Of a DNA stretch of 64,000 bases, positions 17,224-26,307 are shown piece after piece. Location: NCBI GenBank assembly GCA_021799495.1, contig JAJZAI010000003.1:59247-123246 (forward strand), in the 5' to 3' direction. Positions within the stretch are counted from its first letter, which is position 1, and every line of letters starts with the position of its first letter. The notes under the pieces are model-generated. The model worked only from the letters and a program-made list of their open reading frames with translations, did not search any database and had not been told where the DNA came from. The position numbers and the translations under genes were made by a program. The DNA comes from Deltaproteobacteria bacterium. Its GTDB lineage: Bacteria > Desulfobacterota > Binatia > Binatales > Binataceae.

Positions 17224-18531
17224 TCAGGCGCCGCCGAGTTCGCCGTCTTCGAGCGGATTGATCAGCAGCCCGGTGGCGAGCTTGGGATGAAAGTACGTGG
17301 ATTTTTCCGGCATCGTCGCGCCGGACGCGCAGACCCCTTCGACGTCCGCGACGGTCGGCGGCGCCATCAGAAAAGCGCCGTCCGCCGCGCCCGAACCCAC
17401 CGCGGCGAGCGCGCCGCGCGCGTCGATCGTGTATTCGAGATTTCCGCCCGCCCGAATCGCGTCCGGCTTGAGTCCGAAGATGTGGTCGAACACCAGCGCG
17501 TGAAGTATCGAAACGTCCAGCTCGCGCACCGCCGGCGGCGAATCCGGCAACGCCGCGTTCAACGCCGCGCGATCGCGCAAACGGATCAGCCGGAATCCAC
17601 CGTCCCGGAGCGCGACGCCGAGCGTGCCGCGCCCCGCTGCCGCGACGGCCGCGCGCAGCGCGTCGGCGTTGGCGGCTTTCTCGGCCGCGAAAACCACGCC
17701 CGCGCGCTCGTCGAAGGCGGCGGCCGCGGCGGAATCGAGCCGGCGGGCCACGCGATGCGTCGGCAAAATCACCAGTCCGGGATCGTCGAACCGGACCAGC
17801 GCGATCATCACGTAGTCGAAGGCGCGCGCGCCCGTGGCGCCGGGTTCGGCCGCGCGCCGGCGACGCCGGTATTCTAGGGCGGTTTCGTAGCGATGGTGTC
17901 CGTCGGCGATCAGAATCCGGGCGTCGGCGAGCGCGCGTTGAATAACGCCGATCGCGCCCGCGTCGTCGATCGCGCGGACCTCGTTGCGCACGCCAAGATC
18001 GTCGTTCGCGGAAATATCCGGAGCGCGGCGCGCGGTCTCGTTCAGCAAATCGCCGAGCGTGGCGTCGCCGGCCGGATACAGGCCGAAAATCGGACTGAGA
18101 TTCGCGCGCGTCGCCTCGAGCAGGCGCAACCGATCCTCTTTCGCCTTCGGAAAGGTTCGTTCGTGCGGCAAGATCGTTCCGGCGTCGAACTCGTCGAGAC
18201 GGATTCGCGCGAACAGCGCCGTGCGCGTCAGGCGGCGGCCGTCCAAATCGAAGGTTTGCGCATAATGATAAAGCGCGGGCCGCGGCGCCGACTTGAGGAT
18301 TCCTTGCTCGCGCCATTCAGCCAGGGTCGCCGCCGCGTCCGCGTATGGATCGGCCGCGCGATTCAGCTCCAGCCGCACGACATTGTACGGATTGCGCGCG
18401 TACAGCTCGTCCTGACGGGCCTTGTCGATAAGATCGTACGGCGGCGCGATTAACGTCTCGAGACGGCCGGCGCGGGCGGCGTCGAAAGTCAGCGCGCGGA
18501 ACGGCGCGATTCGCGGTGTAACCTTGACCAT
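17224..18531 (-). CDS. DUF1015 family protein
   Basis: 435 aa, typical length for DUF1015 (COG4198). The characteristic N-terminus is APFRALTFDAARAG with PPYDLID; the middle has RNPYNVVRLEL, LYHY and IADGHHRYETAL (His-rich, possibly catalytic), and the C-terminus has MPEKSTYFHPKLATGL. The biochemical role is unsettled; some members have been linked to serine kinase activity (SbnI-like), but that cannot be assigned from sequence alone. It lies 3 bp from tsaC and 14 bp from the phosphatase. Confidence 0.88.
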   Translation of the reverse strand: MVKVTPRIAPFRALTFDAARAGRLETLIAPPYDLIDKARQDELYARNPYNVVRLELNRAADPYADAAATLAEWREQGILKSAPRPALYHYAQTFDLDGRRLTRTALFARIRLDEFDAGTILPHERTFPKAKEDRLRLLEATRANLSPIFGLYPAGDATLGDLLNETARRAPDISANDDLGVRNEVRAIDDAGAIGVIQRALADARILIADGHHRYETALEYRRRRRAAEPGATGARAFDYVMIALVRFDDPGLVILPTHRVARRLDSAAAAAFDERAGVVFAAEKAANADALRAAVAAAGRGTLGVALRDGGFRLIRLRDRAALNAALPDSPPAVRELDVSILHALVFDHIFGLKPDAIRAGGNLEYTIDARGALAAVGSGAADGAFLMAPPTVADVEGVCASGATMPEKSTYFHPKLATGLLINPLEDGELGGA

Positions 18532-18534
18532 CGC

Positions 18535-19188
18535 TTAAACTTCATCCGCAAGCGCGGCGGCGATCGCGTCGCGCGAAATCGCGCCTTCGCGGAGAATTTC
18601 GTATCCATGGGCGCGGCAGGCGACAAGCGTGCTCGGCGCTCCGCCCGGCAGCCGGCCGCCATCAAGCATAATTTTAATTTTACCGCCAAAGGCCTGCCGA
18701 ACCGGAGCGAGCGTGACCGCGGGCGGCGCGCCCGAAAGATTGGCGCTGGTCGCCGTAATCGACGCGCCTAAAGCCAGCGCCAGCGCGGAGGCGATCGGAT
18801 CGGGCGAGACGCGCACGCCGACGCCGCCGTCCGGTCCGATCAAAGCCTTGGGCAGATCGTGGCGCGCCGGCATCACCAGCGTGAGCGGCCCGGGCCAAAA
18901 CTTCCGCGCGAGCCGGCGGGCGCGATGCGGAACTTCGCGCGCGATCGAAAATGCCATTGTCGCATCGGCGGCGATCAGCGCGATCGTCTTCGCGGCGTCG
19001 CGGCCTTTCAGCTCGAAAATCTTTTCCAGCGATCCGGGCAGGCGCGAATCGGCCGCCAGCGCATAAAAAGTTTCGGTGGGACAGACCACCACCTCGCCGG
19101 CGCGGAGCGCCGCGACCGCCTCCGCGATTCGCGCACTCTCCATGTCGGGATTAATCAAATCCTCGGCGCGCTGCCCGGCGGTTTTCAT
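18535..19188 (-). CDS. tsaC: L-threonylcarbamoyladenylate synthase (YrdC/Sua5 domain)
   Basis: 217 aa, a single YrdC-like domain without the Sua5 tail. It makes threonylcarbamoyl-AMP from Thr, bicarbonate and ATP for the t6A37 base of tRNAs reading ANN codons. Marks: CPTETFYALAADS near 36-48, FELKGRDAAKTIALI (usual KxR residues), FWPGPLTLVMPA and ITATSANLSG. Its ATG overlaps the purD stop by four bases (ATGA). Confidence 0.9.
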   Translation of the reverse strand: MKTAGQRAEDLINPDMESARIAEAVAALRAGEVVVCPTETFYALAADSRLPGSLEKIFELKGRDAAKTIALIAADATMAFSIAREVPHRARRLARKFWPGPLTLVMPARHDLPKALIGPDGGVGVRVSPDPIASALALALGASITATSANLSGAPPAVTLAPVRQAFGGKIKIMLDGGRLPGGAPSTLVACRAHGYEILREGAISRDAIAAALADEV

Positions 19189-20501
19189 TTCAAATTCGCC
19201 AGCGCCCGCCGTCCGATATCGCGCCGGAAGTACATCCCCTCGAACCGCACCAGGCCGGCGGCTTCGTATGCCGCCGTGACCGCCCGATCGAGGCCGTCGG
19301 CCAGCGCGGTGACCGCCAGCACGCGCCCGCCGTCCGTCACCAGCGTCGCCTCGCGCACGGCGGTCGCGGCGTGAAAGACTTTGATGCGCACTTTATCCAG
19401 CGCCCATTTGACTTTCGCCGGCGACGGCTCCGCGCCTTCGAGCCGTTCGAGTCCGGTGATACGCATCCCTTTGCGATAATCTCCCGGATAACCTTCGGCG
19501 GCGAGGACGATCGTGACCGCGGATTGCGGCGCGAGCCTGAAGTTCGCCTCGTGCGCCTTGCCCTGCGCAACAGCGCGCAGGGTTTCCGCAAGGTCGCCCT
19601 CGAAGCGCATCATCAGCGCTTCGCATTCCGGATCGCCGAAACGCACGTTGTATTCGAGAACGTTGATGCGATCGCCGTCAACCATCAGGCCGGCGAAAAG
19701 CACGCCGCGATACGGAGCGCCCTTCGCCGCCATCACGCGCAGCGTCGGGCGAACGATTTCGTCCATCACGCGCGCGGCGAATTGGTCATTGCCGCGCGGC
19801 GCCGGCGAATAGGCGCCCATCCCGCCCGTATTCGGTCCGCGGTCGCCGTCGAAGAGCGCCTTATGATCCTGCGCGAATCCGAGCGGGACCGCGTCATTGC
19901 CGTCGCACAGCGCGAAGAACGAAAGCTCCTCGCCGGAAAGCCGCTCCTCGACGATCACCGATTCGCCGGCAAGGCCGAAGCGCCGCTTGACCATCGCCTC
20001 GTCGATCGCCGCGAGCGCCTGTTCGGGGCCGGCGCATACGGTCACGCCCTTGCCGAAAGCGAGTCCGTCGGCCTTGACGACGCACGGCCGGCCGAGCGTG
20101 CGCACGTGCCGCGCGGCCGCGTCCGCGTCTGTGAACGCCGCATAATCCGCGGTCGGCACGCCCGCCTCGCGCATCACGGACTTCGCGAAAATCTTGCTCG
20201 CTTCAAGCTGCGCCGCTTCGCGCGATGGTCCGAAGAGCGTCAAACCCACGTTCGCGAATTCGTCGGCGATTCCGATCGCCAGCGGCGCCTCGGGCCCAAT
20301 CACCGTCAGATCGATTCGCTCGGCGATCGCGAAGCGTCGGAGTTCCTCGATATCTTCAGGTTCGATCGGCACCGGCCGCGCAATCTGATTGATGCCCGGA
20401 TTGCCGCCGGTACAGTACAGGCCCCATACCGACGGGCTTTGACTCAAACGCCAGCAGAGGGCGTGCTCGCGGGCGCCGTGGCCAACGACGAGGACTTTCA
20501 T
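19185..20501 (-). CDS. purD: phosphoribosylamine--glycine ligase
   Basis: 438 aa, the normal length. Second step of de novo purine synthesis: phosphoribosylamine + glycine + ATP to GAR. Marks: N-terminal VLVVGHGAREHALCWRL, FGPSREAAQLEASK, the ATP-grasp pieces VVKADGLAFGKGV and EERLSGEELSFFAL, NTGGMGAYSPAP and NVLEYNVRFGDPE. It lies between purH (37 bp upstream) and tsaC (4-bp overlap) in one operon. Confidence 0.96.
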   Translation of the reverse strand: MKVLVVGHGAREHALCWRLSQSPSVWGLYCTGGNPGINQIARPVPIEPEDIEELRRFAIAERIDLTVIGPEAPLAIGIADEFANVGLTLFGPSREAAQLEASKIFAKSVMREAGVPTADYAAFTDADAAARHVRTLGRPCVVKADGLAFGKGVTVCAGPEQALAAIDEAMVKRRFGLAGESVIVEERLSGEELSFFALCDGNDAVPLGFAQDHKALFDGDRGPNTGGMGAYSPAPRGNDQFAARVMDEIVRPTLRVMAAKGAPYRGVLFAGLMVDGDRINVLEYNVRFGDPECEALMMRFEGDLAETLRAVAQGKAHEANFRLAPQSAVTIVLAAEGYPGDYRKGMRITGLERLEGAEPSPAKVKWALDKVRIKVFHAATAVREATLVTDGGRVLAVTALADGLDRAVTAAYEAAGLVRFEGMYFRRDIGRRALANLK

Positions 20502-20538
20502 CGCTAATTATTCTAACCGAATTTCAGGCGCCGCGCGC

Positions 20539-22104
20539 TTAGTGGCGGAAATGGCGCACGCCCGTGAACACCATCGCCATCCCGAGCTTGTCGGCGGCGG
20601 CGATAACGTCGGCGTCGCGCACGGCGCCGCCCGGCTGCGCGATCGCCGTCGCGCCCGCCTCCGCAGCCAGCGTCGGTCCGTCCGGGAACGGAAAGAGCGC
20701 TTCGGACACGAGCACGGAGCCTTTCAGCCCGACTCCGAGCCGCGCCGCCTTTTCCCGCGCCGCGTACACCGGATCGATGCGCGAGGTCGCACCGCCGCCG
20801 ACCGCCAGCGTGCGATCTTCGGCGACAAAAGCGATCGCATTGGATTTGACGTGCTTGCAGACGCGAATCCCGAACGCAAGCGCGCGCAGCTCGGCGTCCG
20901 TGGGCGGCCGTTTCGTGACCACCTTCGCCGCGCGCGGATCTTCGATTGCAAGATCGGGCGTTTGCACCAGCAATCCGCCGACGACCTTTTTGATATCCAG
21001 TTCCGAGCGGTCGAGCGCCTCCGGATGGAACCGCATCACGCGGCGGTTCTTCTTTTTGCGCAGGAACTCGATCACTTCGGCCGGATATTCAGGAGCGATC
21101 AGCACCTCGGTGAACAGTTCATCTACCGCGCGCGCGAATTCTAGGTTCCACGGGCGGTTGCTGATTATGATTCCGCCGAAGGGCGAGTCGGGATCGGTCG
21201 CGAAGGCCTTGTCCCACGCGGCGAGCAGCGTCGGACCCACGCCGACGCCGCACGGCGTGTTGTGCTTCAGAATCGCGACCACCGCGTCGGAATAATCTTG
21301 GAACTCGGCGATCAGGTTTACGGCGGAGCTGATGTCGAAAACGTTGTTGAACGACAGCTCCTTGCCGTGAAGCTGCTCGGCGATCTTCGGAAAATCGCCG
21401 TAAAGCGCGCCCGTCTGATGAGGATTCTCGCCGTAGCGCAGCATCTGCGCGCGCGGCAGCGAAAGGCTGAAGCTGTCGCCCAGCGCGCCGGACTCGCCGC
21501 CCGCATAGCGGCTGAGGTAGTTCGAGATCGCGCAATCGTAGGCGGTGACGCGCGCGAACGCCTTGCGCGCCAGGCGCCAGCGCATTTCCGCCGAGATATG
21601 GCCGTCGTTCGCGTCAAGCTCGCCGATGATTTCCGCATAATCGGCTGGGTCTACGACCACCGCCACGTCGGCGTGGTTCTTGGCCGCGGCACGCACCAGC
21701 GTCGGTCCGCCGATATCGATATTTTCGATCGCGTCCTCCAACGTGACGCCGGGCCGCGCGATGGCCTTTTCGAACGGATAAAAATTCACCACCACAAGGT
21801 CGATCGGCTCGATCGAATGGTAGCCCATCTGCCGCTGATGCGACGGTTCGTCGCGGCGCGCGAGGATGCCACCGTGGATTTTCGGATGGAGCGTCTTGAC
21901 GCGGCCGTCGAGGATTTCGGGAAATTCCGTGTAGTCCTCGACCGCGCGCACTTCGAATCCTTCGTCGCGCAGCGCGGCCCGCGTGCCGCCGGTCGAAAGA
22001 ATTTCAATCTGATGGCGCTCCAGCGCTTCGGCCAGCGCCTTGAGGCCCTGTTTGTCCGAAACGCCGATTAGCGCGCGGGTGATTTTCGTGTCTTTGCCGT
22101 TCAT
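20539..22104 (-). CDS. purH: bifunctional AICAR transformylase/IMP cyclohydrolase
   Basis: 521 aa, full length with both domains. The N-terminal MGS-like IMP cyclohydrolase part (ALIGVSDKQGL, STGGTRAAL, GGRVKTLHPKIHGG-type region, VNFYPF) runs to about residue 200. The C-terminal transformylase follows with RYGENPHQ near 233-240 and catalytic Lys280-His281 (LKHNTPCG). It makes the last two steps to IMP. It starts 6 bp after the alr stop. Confidence 0.96.
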   Translation of the reverse strand: MNGKDTKITRALIGVSDKQGLKALAEALERHQIEILSTGGTRAALRDEGFEVRAVEDYTEFPEILDGRVKTLHPKIHGGILARRDEPSHQRQMGYHSIEPIDLVVVNFYPFEKAIARPGVTLEDAIENIDIGGPTLVRAAAKNHADVAVVVDPADYAEIIGELDANDGHISAEMRWRLARKAFARVTAYDCAISNYLSRYAGGESGALGDSFSLSLPRAQMLRYGENPHQTGALYGDFPKIAEQLHGKELSFNNVFDISSAVNLIAEFQDYSDAVVAILKHNTPCGVGVGPTLLAAWDKAFATDPDSPFGGIIISNRPWNLEFARAVDELFTEVLIAPEYPAEVIEFLRKKKNRRVMRFHPEALDRSELDIKKVVGGLLVQTPDLAIEDPRAAKVVTKRPPTDAELRALAFGIRVCKHVKSNAIAFVAEDRTLAVGGGATSRIDPVYAAREKAARLGVGLKGSVLVSEALFPFPDGPTLAAEAGATAIAQPGGAVRDADVIAAADKLGMAMVFTGVRHFRH

Positions 22105-22110
22105 CGGGGA

Positions 22111-23235
22111 TTATCCTCGGTAGATGCGCGGCACGCGCCGGCCCACCGTACAGAGCATTTCGTACGAAATGGTCTGCGCCAACCGCGCTACATCGTTCAC
22201 GCTGATTATGCCTTCGCCGATTCCTCCCCACAGCACCGCCTCGTCGCCGATCGCCGCATTCGGAACGTCGGTCAAATCAACCATCGTCAGGTCCATGCAC
22301 ACAGCGCCGACCACCGGCGCCCGGCGCCCGCGGACCATCACTTCGCCGCCCTGCTGCATGCCGCGCCGATAGCCGTCGGCATAGCCCACCGGCAACACGC
22401 CGATCACGCTTTCGCGCGGGGTGACGAACGTATGGCCGTAGCTGACGCCGCTGCCCGCCGGCACGCGCTTTACCTGCATCACGCGCGTCTTGAAGGTCAT
22501 CACGGGCCTGAGCGCCACCTGTTCGCGCACGGCGGGCACGGGCGGCAATCCGTACAGCGCCAGTCCCGGACGCATCAGATTGAAATGCGCGTCCGGCCGC
22601 AATACGGTCGCCGCCGAATTCGCCACGTGATTGACCGAAAGCCCGAATCCGGCGGCGCGCAGCGCGTCAACTCCAGCGCGAAACGCCGCAAGCTGGCGGT
22701 CGGTGATCGGACTCGCGGGATCGCCCGCATTGGCGAGCAGCGTGCTCACGCCCTCGAATCTGAGCGCGTCCGCATTGCGCATCCGCTCGATCGCCGCGCC
22801 GAGATCTTCCGGAGCGACGCCGAGCCGCGTCGCGCCGGTGTCGATTTCGAGGAACGTGTCAGTCGGAATCCGGCCGCGCGCGCGCGCCGCGCGGTTGAGC
22901 GGCTCGATCAGGGAAATATCGAAAATGGGAGCCGTCAGGTTGAGCGCGACGATCTCGTCCGCCTCTTCCGCGAAATAACCGGCCAACAGATAGATCTTTT
23001 CGGCGACGCCGGCGGCGCGCAGTTCGCGTCCTTCCGCGACCGTCGCCACTCCAAAACTGGCGCAGCCCGCGTCTCTGAGCGCCCGGCTGATTTCGACGGC
23101 CCCGTGACCGTATGCGTCGGCCTTCACCACCGCCATGATCGAGGCGCCGTTGGCGAACGCTCGCAGCGCGCGATAATTGTCGCGTAGCGCGGTCAGATCG
23201 ATTTCCGCCACGGTCGGGCGCATGGCCGAAGTCAT
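22111..23235 (-). CDS. alr: alanine racemase
   Basis: 374 aa. PLP enzyme that makes D-alanine for peptidoglycan. Schiff-base Lys38 is in VVKADAYGHG; the opposite-face catalytic Tyr is in SGVSYGHTF near 265; LPVGYADGY and VCMDLTMVD are conserved C-terminal strands. It is the first gene of the minus-strand alr-purH-purD-tsaC-DUF1015-phosphatase run. The gap upstream (23236-23379) separates it from the divergent thi promoter and must hold its own promoter, which I could not place firmly. Confidence 0.95.
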   Translation of the reverse strand: MTSAMRPTVAEIDLTALRDNYRALRAFANGASIMAVVKADAYGHGAVEISRALRDAGCASFGVATVAEGRELRAAGVAEKIYLLAGYFAEEADEIVALNLTAPIFDISLIEPLNRAARARGRIPTDTFLEIDTGATRLGVAPEDLGAAIERMRNADALRFEGVSTLLANAGDPASPITDRQLAAFRAGVDALRAAGFGLSVNHVANSAATVLRPDAHFNLMRPGLALYGLPPVPAVREQVALRPVMTFKTRVMQVKRVPAGSGVSYGHTFVTPRESVIGVLPVGYADGYRRGMQQGGEVMVRGRRAPVVGAVCMDLTMVDLTDVPNAAIGDEAVLWGGIGEGIISVNDVARLAQTISYEMLCTVGRRVPRIYRG

Positions 23236-23379
23236 CTTTGCGTCTGGCCGTGAAGCGGCGTCACCGGAAGAAGATCGGCCCGCTCAAGCGAGCCTCGTCT
23301 GAATCATCCGCCGCTCGGACGCCTTACGCAATCAAACGCAAGCCGGCTCATCCCGTTTCATCCACAGGATTCGGAATTT

Positions 23380-23409
23380 TTGACAGAATCGAACCTACGG
23401 TGATATAGA
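23380..23409 (+). promoter_or_regulatory. sigma-70 promoter of the thi operon
   Basis: TTGACA (23380-23385), an 18-base spacer and TATAGA (23404-23409) make a near-consensus housekeeping promoter. Transcription would begin a few bases before the TPP riboswitch. Confidence 0.75.
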
Positions 23410-23417
23410 TTGAATCG

Positions 23418-23500
23418 GCTGGGGGCGTGCGCAAGCACTGAGAGCTCAAGCGAGCACCCCTTGAACCTGATCCGGGTAATGCCGGCGGAGGGAAGCCAGG
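23418..23500 (+). promoter_or_regulatory. TPP riboswitch (THI element)
   Basis: The two invariant cores are present: CTGAGA (23438-23443) and the CCCTTGAACCTGATC...GGGTAATGCCGGCG...AGGGAA block. The P1 stem is short (CTGG/CCAG). It binds thiamine pyrophosphate and should shut off thiS-thiG-thiE when TPP is plentiful. Confidence 0.95.
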
Positions 23501-23517
23501 TCCTTCACACCGACAGG

Positions 23518-23576
23518 GCGGAACGATCGCGGTTCCGCAAATGGGCCGCTTCCCCGGCGTCAATCGGAAGCGGCCC
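23518..23576 (+). promoter_or_regulatory. riboswitch expression platform: two hairpins before thiS
   Basis: A 7-bp stem (GCGGAAC, 23518-23538) is followed by an 11-bp perfect stem (GGGCCGCTTCC pairing with GGAAGCGGCCC, 23543-23576). The right arm of the second stem contains GGAAG, the only plausible ribosome site before the thiS ATG at 23581. No T run follows, so the switch probably acts on translation by hiding the ribosome site. Confidence 0.65.
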
Positions 23577-23580
23577 TTCG

Positions 23581-23793
23581 ATGTCCACCGTTTTTCAAAT
23601 CGAACTGAACGGCGAACCGCACCAAATCGAGGGCGACCCGCGGCTGGCGTCTCTGATCGAGCGCCTGAAGCTGAAGCGCGGTCGGATCGCGATAGAAATC
23701 AATCTAGCGATAGTGCCGCGCGCCGAATGGGACGGGACCGACTTGAAGGCCGGCGACGTGGTTGAAATTGTCAATTTTGTCGGCGGCGGCTGA
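23581..23793 (+). CDS. thiS: sulfur carrier protein ThiS
   Basis: 70 aa, ubiquitin-like fold. The C-terminal Gly-Gly (IVNFVGGG) is adenylated and thiocarboxylated to deliver sulfur to ThiG for the thiazole ring. The conserved FQIELNGEPHQIE start and VVEIVNFVGGG end fit. The start lies right after the sequestering hairpin of the riboswitch. It is followed 45 bp later by thiG. Confidence 0.9.
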   Translation: MSTVFQIELNGEPHQIEGDPRLASLIERLKLKRGRIAIEINLAIVPRAEWDGTDLKAGDVVEIVNFVGGG

Positions 23794-23838
23794 TTTGGGA
23801 CGTATCGCGCCAATTCGCGCGCCGCGGCGGAGCACCCA

Positions 23839-24615
23839 ATGAAAGACGATTCTTTCGAGCTTGCGGGCAAACGCTACCAATCCCGGCTGATAGTCGGAAC
23901 CGGGAAATACCGGGATTTCACCGAGACGCGCGCGGCGATCGAGGCCAGCGGCGCAGAAATCGTCACGGTCGCGGTGCGCCGCGTCAATATCACCGATCGC
24001 AACCGGGAAAACCTGCTGGATTACATCGATCCGAAGCGCTGGCAGATTCTGCCCAACACCGCCGGATGCTTTACGGCTGAAGAGGCGGTCCGCACCTGCC
24101 GCCTGGCGCGCGAGGCCGGCGTCGGCGATTTGGTCAAGCTCGAGGTCATCGGCGATCAGCAAACGCTGTTCCCCGACGTCTCCGCGACCCTGGAGGCCGC
24201 GCGCATCCTGGTTAAAGAAGGCTTCAAGGTTCTTCCTTACATCACCGACGATCCGGTCGCCTGCCTGAAACTCGCCGAAATCGGATGCGCCGCGGTGATG
24301 CCGCTGGCCGCGCCGATCGGTTCCGGAATGGGCGTAAGGAACCCGTACAATCTGCGCATCATCCTCGAGCAGGCGAAGCTGCCGGTGATCGTCGATGCGG
24401 GGGTCGGCACGGCGTCCGACGCGGCGTTCGCGATGGAATTGGGGTGCGACGCGCTGCTCGTAAACTCCGCGATCGCCGGAGCGCGCGACCCGCTCGCGAT
24501 GGCGCAAGCGATTCGGATGGGCGTCGAGGCGGGCCGTATCGCCTACCTGGCGGGCCGGATCGAACGAAAACTTTATGCGACCGCATCCAGCCCGCTTGAC
24601 GGTTTAATCCGCTAA
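23839..24615 (+). CDS. thiG: thiazole synthase ThiG
   Basis: 258 aa, TIM-barrel enzyme. It joins deoxyxylulose 5-phosphate, dehydroglycine and ThiS thiocarboxylate into the thiazole phosphate. The Schiff-base Lys100 is in [26 protein letters not shown] and [18 protein letters not shown] are family marks. A GGAG lies 7 bases before the ATG. thiH or thiO, which would supply dehydroglycine, is not in the window. Confidence 0.96.
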   Translation: MKDDSFELAGKRYQSRLIVGTGKYRDFTETRAAIEASGAEIVTVAVRRVNITDRNRENLLDYIDPKRWQILPNTAGCFTAEEAVRTCRLAREAGVGDLVKLEVIGDQQTLFPDVSATLEAARILVKEGFKVLPYITDDPVACLKLAEIGCAAVMPLAAPIGSGMGVRNPYNLRIILEQAKLPVIVDAGVGTASDAAFAMELGCDALLVNSAIAGARDPLAMAQAIRMGVEAGRIAYLAGRIERKLYATASSPLDGLIR

Positions 24616-24618
24616 CAG

Positions 24619-25296
24619 ATGCGGCCGCGACCGGCTTTTCGACTCTATCTGATCACGGACCGGCGTCTGGCCGCGGCCAACGGTGGAATCCTTGACGTCG
24701 TCGCGCGCGCGCTGCGCGGCGCGGCTGAAGTCGCCCCGCCCGGCGCCGTCGCCGTGCAGTTGCGGGAAAAAGACCTCGACGCCCGCGCATTGGTGGAGTT
24801 GGGCGCGGCGATGCAACGCATCTGCGCCCAGTATCGCGCGCCGCTGCTGATAAACGATCGGATCGACGTTGCGCTCGCGATCGGCGCCGACGGCGTGCAT
24901 CTGCCAGCGAATTCATTCGATCCCGCCGACGCCCGCGCGCTGCTCGGCCCATCGCGTCTGATCGGCGTGTCAACTCATTCCGTCGCGGAAGCGGCCAACG
25001 CTTCGTCCGCCGCCGATTTCGTGGTCTTCGGACCGGTCTTCGATCCGATTTCCAAAGCGGCGTACGCGCCAGCGGCGGGATCGTCCAGACTTGCCGAAGC
25101 TGCCGCGCGCGCCTCTCTTCCTCTTTACGCGCTCGGCGGCGTAACGGCCGAGCGCATCGGCCAGCTCAGCCAAGAGCTGAATTTCGCATACCTGACGAAG
25201 CTGGCGGGCGTGGCCGCTATCGGCGCCGTGATTGGCGCGCAAGATCCGGGAACGGGCGCGCGTAACCTCCTGATCGCGCTCGACTCCGCGCAATGA
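24619..25296 (+). CDS. thiE: thiamine-phosphate synthase
   Basis: 225 aa, TIM barrel. It couples HMP pyrophosphate and thiazole phosphate to thiamine monophosphate. Marks: LYLITDRR at the N-terminus, VQLREKDLDA, LLINDRIDVALA, ADGVHLP, VSTHSVAEA and FVVFGPVFD. It starts 3 bp after the thiG stop with no clear ribosome site, so it likely depends on translational coupling to thiG. Confidence 0.93.
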   Translation: MRPRPAFRLYLITDRRLAAANGGILDVVARALRGAAEVAPPGAVAVQLREKDLDARALVELGAAMQRICAQYRAPLLINDRIDVALAIGADGVHLPANSFDPADARALLGPSRLIGVSTHSVAEAANASSAADFVVFGPVFDPISKAAYAPAAGSSRLAEAAARASLPLYALGGVTAERIGQLSQELNFAYLTKLAGVAAIGAVIGAQDPGTGARNLLIALDSAQ

Positions 25297-25341
25297 ATCT
25301 CTTTCAAAACGTGAATGTTCAGCAAAATCTGAAGTAATACA

Positions 25342-26121
25342 TCAAGTTCGCCGCAATACCGCGAACCATCGCCCGAGACAATTGTCAAGCGGCCGATCGA
25401 AAGACAGATCGGGGTACGCCGCTAGCATCGTGAAGCAACCCGAGGCGCGCGCCAGCAGGTCCATCGTCGGCGGCGTCGTGTAGCGCACCGGAATCAGATC
25501 GCGCGTGCGCGCGGGATTGTCCGGAAAACGGATGGTGCATTTCAGCTCGTAGATCGAATGCATCGCATCGTGCCATGCGATCGGCCGATGGAATTCGCGC
25601 ACATCGATTCGCAACGCGCCGATTTTAACCCGTCGCGAGCGCCAGAGACGCCGGCGTTTCACCAGCGCAATCCCGTCGTGCCGATCGATATCGATCACGT
25701 AGATCGCGCCGCGTTTGAGCGCACGGCCCACCGAACGCAGATGCGCGATCAAATCCGCGTTGTTCCTGATCGCCGGGAACGTCTCGGACATCAGGATCGC
25801 GGCGTCGAAGGGCCGTTCGGGAAGCGAAAAATTTATGATATTCCGGCGATAAAATCGCAGATTTGCATGCTTTAGCTCGCGCCGTCCGGCCGCGATCATC
25901 GAAGGCGAGCGGTCAATCCCGACAACCCTTGTCCCCTCGCGTGCGAGAATCTGCCCATGCGGCGAATTGCCCGACGCGATATCCAGCATCCGCCGCACCG
26001 GCGCCCGGCGATGGCGTCGCCAGATTTCTTTGATAAATCGCGCCTCCGCTGGAATCTCGCCCGGCCGTTCCATGTGAACGCGCCGGAAAATCTCGGGATA
26101 CTGGTAGATGCTCGGCTCCAT
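25342..26121 (-). CDS. class I SAM-dependent methyltransferase
   Basis: 259 aa. SAM motif I is LDIASGNSPHG near 46-56, the acidic residue ending strand 2 is in VVGIDRSP near 69, and the post-motif region is AAILMSETFPAIR. The N-terminus (YPEIFRRVHMER) and overall shape match small-molecule methyltransferases. Substrate is unknown. It is convergent with thiE and divergent from the CoA-transferase gene 186 bp away. Confidence 0.8.
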   Translation of the reverse strand: MEPSIYQYPEIFRRVHMERPGEIPAEARFIKEIWRRHRRAPVRRMLDIASGNSPHGQILAREGTRVVGIDRSPSMIAAGRRELKHANLRFYRRNIINFSLPERPFDAAILMSETFPAIRNNADLIAHLRSVGRALKRGAIYVIDIDRHDGIALVKRRRLWRSRRVKIGALRIDVREFHRPIAWHDAMHSIYELKCTIRFPDNPARTRDLIPVRYTTPPTMDLLARASGCFTMLAAYPDLSFDRPLDNCLGRWFAVLRRT

Positions 26122-26307
26122 GGCGGCGCAGTTTATCCCTCGCGAAATCGCCCGGCTAATCGCTTGCCGCGGAATCCCTTTGCCATCTTCCGCGATCCTC
26201 CCGGTTCACTTGAGGATTGACCGCGAGCGCGTGATAATGCGCGCGATTCGATGGTGGCGTCGCGCATCGTGCATGAACCGCCATCCAATGTTCAGAGGTA
26301 ACTGAAA

